Shown here piece by piece: positions 54,716 through 64,000 of a stretch of DNA of 64,000 nucleotides. Location: contig NC_068939.1 of the NCBI RefSeq assembly GCF_016801865.2, positions 118,174,010 to 118,238,009 on the forward strand. The letters are read 5' to 3'. The notes beneath the pieces were generated by a model, which saw only the letters and a list, made by a program, of their open reading frames with translations, was not told where the DNA came from and did not search any database. A program made the translations under genes and the position numbers. Every line of letters starts with the position of its first letter. The first letter of the stretch is position 1. This stretch comes from Culex pipiens pallens. Taxonomy: Eukaryota; Arthropoda; Insecta; Diptera; Culicidae.

Positions 54716-54900
54716 TTACAGTACCGCAAAAAGTTTTTTTTGTCGTTATAATTTTTGTTTTCCTCAAATCTTACCATTTTTGAAAACTAATGATTGCAAA
54801 ACAACTAAACTAGTGTAAAATGCATTTAAAAACATTTATTTTATTCAAATGTTGAGATTATGGCTTGTTATTTCATTTTTTTCATTTTTTTTGTACACCC
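54716..54900. repeat. C-rich dispersed repeat, right half
   Basis: ACTAATGATTGCAAAACAAC, TGTAAAATGCATTTAAAAAC and GAGATTATGGCTTGTTATTT parallel the distal parts of the 38-kb and 44-kb copies, supporting the idea that the repeat was split by the element at 53343. Confidence 0.5.
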
Positions 54901-54907
54901 ATCAATC

Positions 54908-54975
54908 ACAAGAAGGTGAGATAGCCGAGAGGGTTGGTGCGCGGACTCAGTAAGCTGGATATGACTCTCACTAGA
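54908..54975 (+). other. Possible degenerate tRNA-like sequence
   Basis: GTGAGATAGCCGAGAGGGTT with GTGCGCGGACTCAGTAAGC resembles the D-arm and anticodon side of a Leu/Ser-type tRNA. A B box is lacking, so at most this is a truncated SINE head. Confidence 0.25.
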
Positions 54976-55063
54976 ATGATGATATTTTTGGGGTGTGCAA
55001 ACCCATTTTTTTCTTCCGTTCATGCTTTTTGTGTACACGTTTTCTCATACAATATTTCCGTAC

Positions 55064-55192
55064 ACAGTTCAATAGGGCGAATCTGCGTTTGTAAACAAGC
55101 AGTCTATCCCTTTTGCTCAAGTTACAGTTCACGTAAAGTAAGAAAGGGATAGACTGTTTGTTTACAATCGCAGATTCGCCCTATTGAACTGT
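55064..55192. mobile_element. 129-bp hairpin MITE
   Basis: The left arm ACAGTTCAATAGGGCGAATC to AGTCTATCCCTTTT (55064-55114) pairs with AGAAAGGGATAGACTGTTTG to CGCCCTATTGAACTGT (55141-55192) with only two or three mismatches; the loop is about 26 nt. TAC on both sides (55061-55063 and 55193-55195) is a possible 3-bp target duplication. The arm similarity suggests a recent insertion. Confidence 0.8.
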
Positions 55193-55451
55193 TACTACGG
55201 ATTTCATGCTTTTGCTCGCAAAGGTGATGTGCATGCTTTTGCATGCGAGGTTACACAGATTTTTTTTTACTGTGCGTGTTTTTCGACTTTTTTTGTATTT
55301 AATTCAAATTTATCATTTTGCAAAAAACCAACCTATCAACCTATCAATTGCACACTTGATAAAGTGAATATCAGTATTTACATGTTATTATTTTCCACTG
55401 CCTTCCCAATCTGGAATTGTCTAAATTCAAGTCTCGGCATAGTAGTTGCTA

Positions 55452-55586
55452 CACCCAAAGGAACAATATATATCCTAATCTGCATTATTTGATTTGCTGC
55501 AGATAATGTTACATATTATAACATTTTTTGCAGCAAGTCTGTAGATCATTTTTGCCCGTGTGTAAACATGTCAGCAATCTGCAGTT
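55452..55586 (+). mobile_element. TA-flanked MITE, truncated relative of 31447-31721
   Basis: CACCCAAAGGAACAATATAT, TTTGATTTGCTGCAGATAAT, TTTTTTGCAGCAAGTCTGTA and GATCATTTTTGCCCGTGTGT follow the same order as in the nested copy at 31447. Homology ends near 55586 and the right terminus is missing. Confidence 0.75.
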
Positions 55587-56480
55587 CTCACCAACACATA
55601 TAATGCTGGCGCGTCCCCGAGCAACACTCCAGAGAGAAGAATATGTTGGTGCTCTGTCCCTCGCTATTTTCCAAAAATCGTCAAATTATTGCAAGATTCA
55701 ACTACGCCCATGACGACCGTTGTTGTGGTATCCAGTGGCGACAACGATTCTCTTTTTTGCTCACCACTTAAGATGCTTCTAAGTAGCCTCGTTCAAGTTT
55801 AAGTCCAAGCTCGGGGCCGATGGCCGTGGCCAGGTCAGCACACAGGTTGCTGGCTGCATTTTTTTTGCGATCTTCACCTTCGCTTGAACTGCTTCTTGAT
55901 GGCTGTTCAATCTTAAAAAAATGCTCCTGGAATTGCGTGTGCTGTTGTGATACGAATCGGAACGACAGGTCATCTGACCAACGGTCTGGCGATTAAGGTC
56001 GTCCGATAGTGATGGTTCGGTTGGTGAAGATGCTGGACTAGAGTTATTGCATCGTTTTTAACAATGAAAAAGATGTTGGATTTAGATTATTCGTCTTAAA
56101 AAAAAATCTTGACATTACTGACAACAAATTAAACGTTGCAACTTTGTATAACCTCAATAATTTGCACAGTCTCTTCGACATCATGTGACACATTCCACAG
56201 CAGAAGTGACCTGAATTCTCTTGTGCAACCATCAGCAAAACCCAGAGGCGTTATTGATGGTCACTGCATCTTGATCGATGTGACATTTGCGTGCGAGTAG
56301 GTCGTTTGGATTCCAGTGCCAAAGTTATGACACGATGCAATGACTTCTTTTTCGTTGTTTTTTCTTCTTACTTATGGCATGATTTAATTTGTAGAAGGTT
56401 GAGGTGATTTCAACGAAAAGGTGACAATTTCTAACCAGCCCAGAGTATTACAGAGTATTTTCAAACAAGTCTAGTCCATT
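55587..56480. other. Unique intergenic sequence
   Basis: No supported gene. Frames under 65 codons on the minus strand have no recognisable domain. Confidence 0.4.
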
Positions 56481-56854
56481 CCAAGTCCAAGTCCAAGTCC
56501 AAGTCCAAGTCCAAGTCCAAGTCCAAGTCCAAGTCCAAGTCCAAGTCCAAGTCCAAGTCCAAGTCCAAGTCCAAGTCCAAGTCCAAGTCCAAGTCCAAGT
56601 CCAAGTCCAAGTCCAAGTCCAAGTCCAAGTCCAAGTCCAAGTCCAAGTCCAAGTCCAAGTCCAAGTCCAAGTCCAAGTCCAAGTCCAAGTCCAAGTCCAA
56701 GTCCAAGTCCAAGTCCAAGTCCAAGTCCAAGTCCAAGTCCAAGTCCAAGTCCAAGTCCAAGTCCAAGTCCAAGTCCAAGTCCAAGTCCAAGTCCAAGTCC
56801 AAGTCCAAGTCCAAGTCCAAGTCCAAGTCCAAGTCCAAGTCCAAGTCCAAGTCC
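56481..56854. repeat. (CCAAGT)n hexamer array, about 62 copies
   Basis: Perfect 6-bp tandem repetition over 374 bp without an internal variant, ending at CCACGTCG. The minus-strand frames translate to repeated WT, LD or GL dipeptides and are artefacts of the repeat. Such uniformity implies recent expansion or active slippage. Confidence 0.98.
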
Positions 56855-57780
56855 ACGTCGATATATTAAAATGGCAAACCACTTTTTTTTTCTCCAAAAC
56901 CCCATTAAAACATCATTCTCTGACACTTTCCCGCTTCATTTTAGAATACCACGAATTTCTAGTGAAATTAGATTGAAGATAAAACTATCCCAAACAACAT
57001 CCATCGGCATTCCATTGCAAGTTCATAACCGCACTCGTTGATGCTCTCTGCGCAATCAAATTCAACTTTCCATCTGACGGCAATTAAAAGTTTCTCTCCC
57101 GGAAAACTGCGCACAATATCTTTATCGCGAGTGTGCGTCACTTTTCCCCACAAGATGAACAGAAAATGCAATTTCTCAACTTGTTTGTTCCATCACGAAA
57201 AAAAAAAACTTGCGGAAATTGCAATATTCTAACAAAACAAACATCGGCACACGGCAATCAAACCGACGAGTGGTGCTTCCACTTAATCTGTTCGATGTTT
57301 TTGCGTTGTTTCCACGATGCTTTACGAGCAAACCATGCAGCACGATTGCAAAACTTTTCCAATACTCTTCAACCGTGTCCGTTGACAGGGCCAGCGCGAT
57401 AATCGACAGGTTTGTTGTGGGGATGAAATAACCGCCTCTTCCTTTTATTTTGAATGTTTCCCACGAAATTCCAGCTCTACCGAGTTCCGACTTGTCCAAA
57501 AAACGATTCAAGCTCAGTCCAAAAGATGCATAAAGGAAGGTGCGAGGATTGATATTATCTTACTGTTGACGGTACTATGAATACTTTAGGAAATCCGTAA
57601 CTGGAGAAAGAAAATTATGATCGATTTGATAGGTCGATGTTTTAGGTTATGTCATAAAAAATAAGAGAACAGAAAAATAAATATATTAAAGTGTTATCCA
57701 ATAACACCTAATTTGTTAAGTGACGATAAATATATTGCAAACCCAGGCCCGTAGCCAGGTGGGTGGGCTTCGAGCTGAAT
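56855..57780. other. Unique intergenic sequence
   Basis: 57000-57520 has balanced composition, with frames up to 111 codons on both strands and no recognisable domain. No supported gene. Near 57746 GGCCCGTAGCCAGG marks the start of another C-rich patch. Confidence 0.35.
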
Positions 57781-57782
57781 TA

Positions 57783-57869
57783 CCCCCCCCCCCCCAACTT
57801 TTGGAAGACATATGAGAGAGAGGGAAGAAGAAAAAAGAAGAAAAAAATCTTCTACCAGCTTCCCCCCCC

Positions 57870-57931
<62 letters not shown>
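57783..57931. repeat. Poly-C runs and (GT)n microsatellite
   Basis: A C13 run (57783-57795), a purine-rich tract, a second C run and then an uninterrupted (TG)n of about 30 units at 57872-57931. The GGCCCGTAGCCAGG start and C runs recall the C-rich dispersed repeat family. Confidence 0.9.
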
Positions 57932-57932
<1 letters not shown>

Positions 57933-58091
57933 TTCAATCCAATACCCGCTGGCCGACAGCGAAATTATGGGAAAGTATAATTTGTATCAGTCTTGTCTGA
58001 CCCCGCCCAAACATAGACCAAGAACCAGAAGTGTCCTCGACATATCTTTAGACTTCCAATCCCATAAGGCAAAAATTAGATTAGCGCGTAT

Positions 58092-58400
58092 TTAATGGTT
58101 GTTAATAAGTAGGCACAATTTTACAGTTTTACTTCGGATAGATATAACCAAGTTTCTGGAATCCCAGTAGCCCTCTTTATCGGCTGCTTCTAAGCATCCG
58201 AACGTTGCCAGCTTCTTATAGTCGTACGGGTCCGGACGGCCAGCTGCGTGTCCCAAATCACGGACAGCTTGATCTTCCTTTTGCCGATCCGACACATATC
58301 CTGGCGAGTGTCTTCTGAAAAGTTTTCCTTGGCAGCTGCGGACACGATCCTGCGGTGTGTTATCTTCAACAGATGATCGAGTTTCACGCAATCCACCGAG
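58092..58400 (-). pseudogene. Possible frameshifted coding remnant, unknown product
   Basis: On the minus strand one frame reads VKLDHLLKITHRRIVSAAAK and IGKRKIKLSVIWDT, then stops at 58190. An overlapping frame in another phase continues with DPYDYKKLATFGCLEAADKE and GYWDSRNLVIS. Both halves look protein-like and the composition is balanced, consistent with a coding sequence broken by a frameshift. I do not recognise the family, and the frame change may be chance. No promoter or splice context is visible. Confidence 0.3.
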
Positions 58401-59090
58401 AAGAGCTCACCGGAACTTATTTTGGTTCACTTTTTAATACGATACAGGCACACAAAATTTCACAAAGCGAACGCATTAATGTTCACCGATTTCACAAAAC
58501 AAATCTCCGCATTGAAAAAATCATTTAATTCCACAAAACCAAATTTCCGTAATACAAAAATCACTACGATTATTAACAAAAAACAAAGCTGTGCAGTGAG
58601 TGGAGCATGTCGCACACTCTGTTATGAAAAGTTTTCTTCATGTAGCTTTAACACAACACAATTTATCGAACTTTTCCTCGAATTCTTCATTTCCAGGAAC
58701 GAGTTGAGTTTCACCAAAATTTCACTATTTCGAATTAAAATGGCTTAGAACAACTTTCTTTTCGCTGAGGAACAAAAACTCAAAATAAAGAATCCACACA
58801 GCAGCCAAGCCACAAAAACATAGCAGAAACTGTCAGCCAGGAAATTATTCAAGAACGACGCAACGCTAGCCCATGCAGCAGCATTTGACGTTTGAAAATC
58901 AGGAACGAGTGAAAATGAAATCATGATGCTCGACAAGAAGAAAAACAAGATTAAGAAAAAGGCTCGCAAAATTAAAAATCCACGAAATTTCACTAAAAAC
59001 GGAAAGTTTTCACTTAAACTCCATCGGTTTGTCTTAGCACTAACGCTATTCTTCAGTTTAAGTACAAACACGAAAGGGAGCGTTCTTTTA
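58401..59090. other. AT-rich segment with a hydrophobic minus-strand frame
   Basis: A 108-codon minus-strand frame (59071-58745) has two hydrophobic stretches (LILRAFFLILFFFLSSIMI and FVAWLLCGFFILSFC) that could span a membrane, but no homology is recognised and start context and composition do not support a gene. The rest has no feature. Confidence 0.25.
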
Positions 59091-59215
59091 TAACGTAACG
59101 CAGTTTAAGGGGGGGGGGGGTCGGAGGCCATGTTACGCACCGTACAATTTTTTTTTTTAAATTTGTGTAGAAATTTTGTTACGAGGTGGGGGGGAGGCGG
59201 TCTAAAAACCATATG
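59091..59215. repeat. G-rich repeat with TTACGTAAC-like ends
   Basis: ATAACGTAACGCAGTTTAAG, a G10 run with TCGGAGGCCATGTTACGC, and TTTTGTTACGAGGTGGGGGG resemble, from memory, a common insect repeat with GTTACG-rich ends. No second copy is in the window. Confidence 0.4.
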
Positions 59216-59217
59216 AT

Positions 59218-61158
59218 CAACTCTCTACGAAATCGGACAATTTGGACCATTTTTATTTTTTGTATTTTTTTATTTGGCTCAAACTTTGTGGTGGCCTTCC
59301 CTATGACCAAATAAGCTATTTTGTGTCATTGGTTCACCCATACAAGTCTCCATACAATTTTGGCAGCTGTCCATACAAAAATGGTATGTGAATATTCAAA
59401 CAGCTGTATCTTTTGAGTGAATTTTCTGATCAATTTGGTGTCTTCGGCAAAGTTGTAGGTATTGTTGAGGACTATTGAGAAAAAATAGGTATACGGAAAA
59501 AAATGCAGATTTTTTAATCAACTTTTTTTTCACTAAAACTCAATTTCCCAAAATACATTTTTTTTTTGATTTTCGAGATTTTTTGATATGTTTAAGGGGA
59601 CAAAAATCCGCAACTTTTAAGCCATAGAGAAACATGGTCAAAAAATCTGCCGGCGAGTTATGAATTTTTGAAAAAATAGTGATTTTTGGAAAAAATCTAA
59701 GTTTCATGCAAAAACAAATTTGACGTTATTTTTTAATGCAAAATTGAATTTGCAATCGAAAATTGAATTTGCAATCGAAAAATACTCTACAGAATTTTTG
59801 ATAAAGGGCTCCGTTTTCAAGATATAGCCACCGAATGTTAGATTTTAGCGAAATATTTGCAGTTTTTCGATTTTTTAAAATAGTGACCATGAGTGACCAT
59901 TTCTAAAAATATTTTTTTTTGGAAAGTTTAGAAAATTTGCTTTAGAATTGTCTAAGAGACATTGAAGATTGGACCTCGGGTTGCTGAGATAGAGCCGCTT
60001 TAAGAAAACAGAAACACGAAAATTGAAGTTTTCTAAAACTCACCAAAACAACCCACCATTTTCTAATGACGATATCTCAGCAACTAATGGTCTGATTTTC
60101 AATGTTTATACATGAAACATTCGTAAAATTTTCCGATCTTTTCGAAAAAAATATTAAAAAAAATTCAAATCAAGACTAGCATTTTAAAAGGGCCAAATAT
60201 TGAATATTACGCCAATTTAAAATGCTAGTCTTGATTTAAAAATTTTCTAAATATTTTGTTCGAAAAGATTGAAAAATTTCACAAATGTTTAATGTATTAA
60301 CATTGAAAATCGGACCATTAGTTGCTGAGATATCGTCATTAGAAAATGGTGGGTTGTTTTGGTGAGATTTAGAAAACTTCAATTTTCGTGATTTTTTTTC
60401 TTAAAGCGGCTCTATCTCAGCAACCCGATGTCCAATCTTCAATGTCTCTTAGACAATTTTATAGCAAATTTTCTGAACTTTTCAAAAAAATATTTTTGGA
60501 AATGGTCACTCATGGTCACTATTTTTAAAAATCGAAAAACTGCAAATATTTCGCTAAAATCAAACTTTCGGTGGCTATATCTTGAAAACGGAGCCCTTTA
60601 TCAAAAATCTGTAAAGTACTTTTCGATTGCAAATTCAATTTTGCATTAAAAAATAATGTCAAATTTGGTTTTGCATAAAACTTCGATTTTTTTTCTAAAA
60701 ATCACTATTTTTTCAAAAATTCATAACTCGGCGGCAGATTTTTTGACCATGTTTCTCTGTGGCTCAAAAGTTGCGGATTTTTGTCCCCTAAAACATATCA
60801 AAAAATCTCGAAAATCAAAAAAATACGTATTTTGGGAAATTGAGTTTTAGTAAAAAAAAGTTGATTAAAAAATCTGCAATTTTTTTTCCGTGTGCCTATT
60901 TTTTTCTCAATAGTCCTCAACAATACCTACAACTTTGCCGAAGACACCAAATTGATCAGAAAATTCACTCAAAAGTTACAGCTGTTTGAATATTTACATA
61001 CCATTTTTGTATGGACAGCTGCCAAAATTGTATGGAGACTTGTATGGGTGAACCAATGACACAAAATAGCTTATTTGGTCATAGGGAAGGCCCCCACAAA
61101 GTTTGAGCCAAATCAAAAAATACAAATAAAATCCATTTCCGGTTTTGGTAGAGAATTG
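59218..61158. mobile_element. 1.94-kb palindrome: complete foldback family copy (subfamily A)
   Basis: The two arms, each about 960 bp, are reverse complements from the outer ends (CAACTCTCTACGAAA at left; its complement-like TTTGGTAGAGAATTG at right) to a centre near 60200, where AAGACTAGCATTTTAAA faces TTTAAAATGCTAGTCTT across a loop of about 25-30 nt. Landmarks in mirrored order include TTTGGCTCAAACTTTGTGG, CATACAAGTCTCCATACAAT, CAGCTGTATCTTTTGAGTGA, GATATCTCAGCAACTAATGG. Arm divergence is low. A transcript across it would form a very long hairpin. No transposase frame is seen and the target duplication is unclear. Confidence 0.9.
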
Positions 61159-61159
61159 C

Positions 61160-63825
61160 ACATATTTTTTGCGTTTCGTAATAGAAGAACGCTCCCAAAG
61201 GAATTAACCGTTGAAACATGCCACATGATGCCACAGACTCAACAGACCTCCTTCTACCAAAGTCTCGGTTAACATTTTTTTCAAAAAAGGCGCTTATAAC
61301 CATTTTTTTAATTCAAATTCAAGCAATGCACGAGCATAACAAAACTTTCGAATGTTCATTTATGAATTTTCCGGAAAATGCACTTTTAAAAGCATACGAT
61401 TGAGTTTTAGGGTTGAAAAACTTCAAAAACTGGTTTAAAAATGCTAAAATGTTCAAATTTGTTAAAAAAAAACTCACGGGGGCTTCTTACACACCAATTG
61501 CATTTGAAAACCATTGGGGTGTAGGTAGTCCCAAAAATTGCCATTTTCGTCATTTTTAGCAAAAACCCTAGCAAAAACCACATTTTTCAACTCCAAGCCA
61601 TTTCAACCGATTTTAGTTATCTGGGACGCAAATGTGAGGTAATAAGTTGGTCTTTGACAAATCTAGCCTTACATTTGAAAAGGTCGAAAAAATCTGGACC
61701 AAATGCTTTTTTCGGATTCCTTCGACAATTTTACGTAAAATACTCAAAAATAGAAGGTGTTGAATAACAGGATTCCGATATATGATTTATGAACTACTAT
61801 TTAGTTTTGTACTCTATCAAATCAGGCTTCCAATTTAACATTAAAGTATCTCGGACGCCAAGTTTATTTTTCCCAATTTCTTGTGAGAGGGTAAAGAATA
61901 AACTCAATAGAAAATCTCTCAGCGAAAATGCCGGAAATTGGTTATTTTCAGGATTCCCAGAATCTTTTTATGTTCGTTGAATATGTCCGATTGCCGACAA
62001 TTCAAATTTTGCGGAAATCCTAATAAAATACAGCATCTGTGAAGTGCCGTCCCCTCACTAAAGATAGAGCGCTGTTCCGTGCAACAATGTTGATCTAATT
62101 CATATTTAATTTGAATTTCTTATAATAGCTGCGTCATAGAGAAGAGAGAGAGAGAGAGAAAAAAAAGCTAGTCGTAGTAAGGAATCAGGAAGTTAGTGTC
62201 AGATGTCTTTTACCCCGTTACGATATATATTTTATTTAACCCCTTGAAAATTGAACATTAAAATTATCGGTTCGCGATCAACGCTGAGGTCTCAGGGTAG
62301 AATAACGTTTTTCCGACATCTGTAATAACATGTTTGTTTTTGCAACGATGTTTATGGCATCCTTATAAGGGTTATTAGAAAGTCCAACGATTGTAGAAAA
62401 AAATAAAAAAGCTAAATTCCAAAATCACAATCCTTCACCCTACCAAGAACCGTATCAGCAATCTGTGCGACGGCGACGGCGGTTATGCTTAAATATTTAC
62501 CGTTCCAATGCGGCCTTGAAAATCCGATGATTGGCCAGGTCAACCCAGGGTCACCAGTGGCCAGGGGGAAGCCGTTATTTCGGCGGTTGATCGATCCACC
62601 TACCAGTCCTCTCGCTATCTCGAGAACCGTTCACAATTCACAGCTGCTACCGTTGATAATTGCCCGGTCAAACCGGGCCGAATCGATTGATTGGGCAAAC
62701 CGATGGCGATAACCGCAGGATTAATTACACTTGATGGCTGCACTAGCAGGTATTGGTGGTACTGCTAGCCGACCTGAGGTACCACTGGGGTGGGTCAGAA
62801 TAACTTGGCTTGGCACGACAGTGCGGCGGAAGTGTAAATTATGCAATGGATTATCACAATTTCATCAGACGCCAGCGGCGGTGACGGATTAATTACTCTG
62901 AACGACCGAGATTTTGTCACTGACTTATTATGTGAAACATTTTGTAAAGGAGGCTTTAGGTTTTTTTGCAATTTAAAAAGAGTTTGGTTTAACTTTATGT
63001 TTTTAACTCAGTTCAGCTACTTCCAATAAAATAATTAAATGCTTTTACCCATTTTATTTACACTAAAGAACTTTTAGGTATTTGTCTACTGATTAAATAA
63101 GAACGTTTCTTTTTAGAAATAAATGGTAAGAATAATACTGAAAAACAGCATTTTCATGAAACTAACTCCAATTTCGTTTAATTAAATGCTGCTAGGCTAC
63201 TACTCACCGAACAATACAGTATTCTTAAGAATTGATAAACTCACCTGAAATAAAAGAAAAGAATATTGATAAGTTAGTTATTAGCTACATGTTTCTGTAC
63301 TTTTAAGGACTAAAAAGTTAGGCGTATTGAGATATGATGAGATAAACTTATACAATAGGGTGTAATAAATTTAACGATTTTCCAGCATTGCTTTTTTTTT
63401 TCTCAAAAACTTCCGATATACTTACAAGCCATACTTTTAACATTTCAATGAGAAAATGATTGTTTAATGCTACTACACCAATATATTTTTGCAATTTTAG
63501 CAAGTTTGTTTTTTTAATTTTTCTTGCTCTTGTTAGTGCCTTAGTAATAGAAATAATTGTTCCAAAATGGATTATGATGCAACACACAGCTGAAAGGAAC
63601 TCCAAAACTCTGTTATGAAATGCAAAAGAACTGATTGTATCTTGATTATTCACCAATAAAACCGAATTGAAAAATTGAAACATCAATATATTTAAACTAA
63701 AGAAAACTAAACTATAAACTGAATTTTCCCAAATACTCTGCTCGCAAATAACTTTTTGAAAAAAAATTATATCCGATTTTCTACGCTAAATTTTAAAGGA
63801 TTTTTAGTTGGTAGCAAGTCCCCTT
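61160..63825. other. Intergenic sequence without supported genes
   Basis: 61160-62100 is AT-rich. At 62144-62159 there is a short (GA)n. 62460-62900 is of balanced composition (GCGACGGCGACGGCGGTTAT, GGTCACCAGTGGCCAGGGGG) with frames under 76 codons. 62950-63825 is AT-rich. No terminal repeats, tandem arrays or recognisable domains are seen. Confidence 0.4.
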
Positions 63826-63828
63826 TTA

Positions 63829-64000
63829 CAAAAAAAAAAACAAAAAACAAAAAACAAAAAACAAAAAACAAAAAACAAAAAAACAAAAAACAAAAAACAA
63901 AAAACAAAAAACAAAAAACAAAAAACAAAAAACAAAAAACAAAAAACAAAAAACAAAAAACAAAAAACAAAAAACAAAAAACAAAAAACAAAAAACAAAA
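63829..64000. repeat. Third (CAAAAAA)n heptamer array, cut by the window end
   Basis: About 24 heptamer units run to the last base of the window, so the true length is unknown. The CAAGAAA variant block seen in the other two arrays is not in the visible part. Confidence 0.95.

Noticed and set aside
56448..56926. Open frames of 131-151 codons (WT, LD and GL dipeptide repeats)
   Set aside because: They are translations of the perfect (CCAAGT)n array in three minus-strand frames; no coding evidence.
58745..59071. 108-codon hydrophobic minus-strand frame
   Set aside because: Hydrophobic frames arise easily from AT-rich sequence; there is no homology, promoter or repeat support for a membrane protein.

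Overview
The window looks like a repeat-dominated euchromatic segment from a culicine mosquito, most likely Culex or a close relative. This is inferred from the two secreted Val/His/Ala/Pro-rich cuticle-type genes with insect TATA and initiator promoters, a Juan/Jockey-like LINE remnant, several tRNA-derived SINEs, and many short inverted-repeat elements. The species cannot be fixed from the sequence alone. No bacterial, plasmid or phage signature is present, and there is no rRNA gene, CRISPR array or complete transposase.

Layout. 1-2000: 57-bp satellite organised in a 283-bp higher-order repeat. 2500-6345: 152-bp satellite, interrupted by a 924-bp TA-flanked MITE and by an older element that itself carries a SINE. 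6345-9360: hairpin MITEs, a retroelement 3' segment, an inverted pair of tRNA-like sequences and a foldback element. 10085-10725: four copies of a 158-bp repeat. 13585-15154: a GTTGTCCCGTCACG terminal-repeat element, a 150-bp tandem triplet and an 85-bp MITE. 15724-17309: a foldback element whose arms are built of TTCGCCGAA modules. 17786-22915: a SINE, two foldback copies, a MITE with an 8-bp target duplication and a TTAA-flanked MITE. 25637-28436: two large (CAAAAAA)n arrays around a second retroelement copy. 29333-32304 and 40171-41545: two oppositely oriented copies of an element with a homogenised 164-bp satellite core; one core carries two further MITEs. 47650-52625: an 18-bp satellite that decays into degenerate repeats and hosts a 920-bp MITE. 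53158-61158: nested C-rich repeats, a (CCAAGT)n array, and a 1.94-kb near-symmetric palindrome. The window ends inside a third (CAAAAAA)n array.

Genes. Only two protein genes are well supported. One runs leftward (three exons, 34595 to 33981, 139 aa) and the other rightward (three exons, 42984 to 46320, 88 aa). Both have a four-codon first exon (MFKL), a phase-0 first intron, a second exon holding the rest of the signal peptide, and a second intron splitting a serine codon. They are therefore probably diverged paralogues arranged head to head, and both likely encode secreted structural proteins of cuticle. A 5'-truncated Jockey-clade reverse transcriptase tail (39632-39982) and a possible frameshifted coding remnant (58092-58400) are the only other coding-like stretches.

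The most informative feature is the insertion record: in several places removing a putative element together with one target duplication restores the exact period of the host satellite, which defines element ends and insertion order from the sequence alone.
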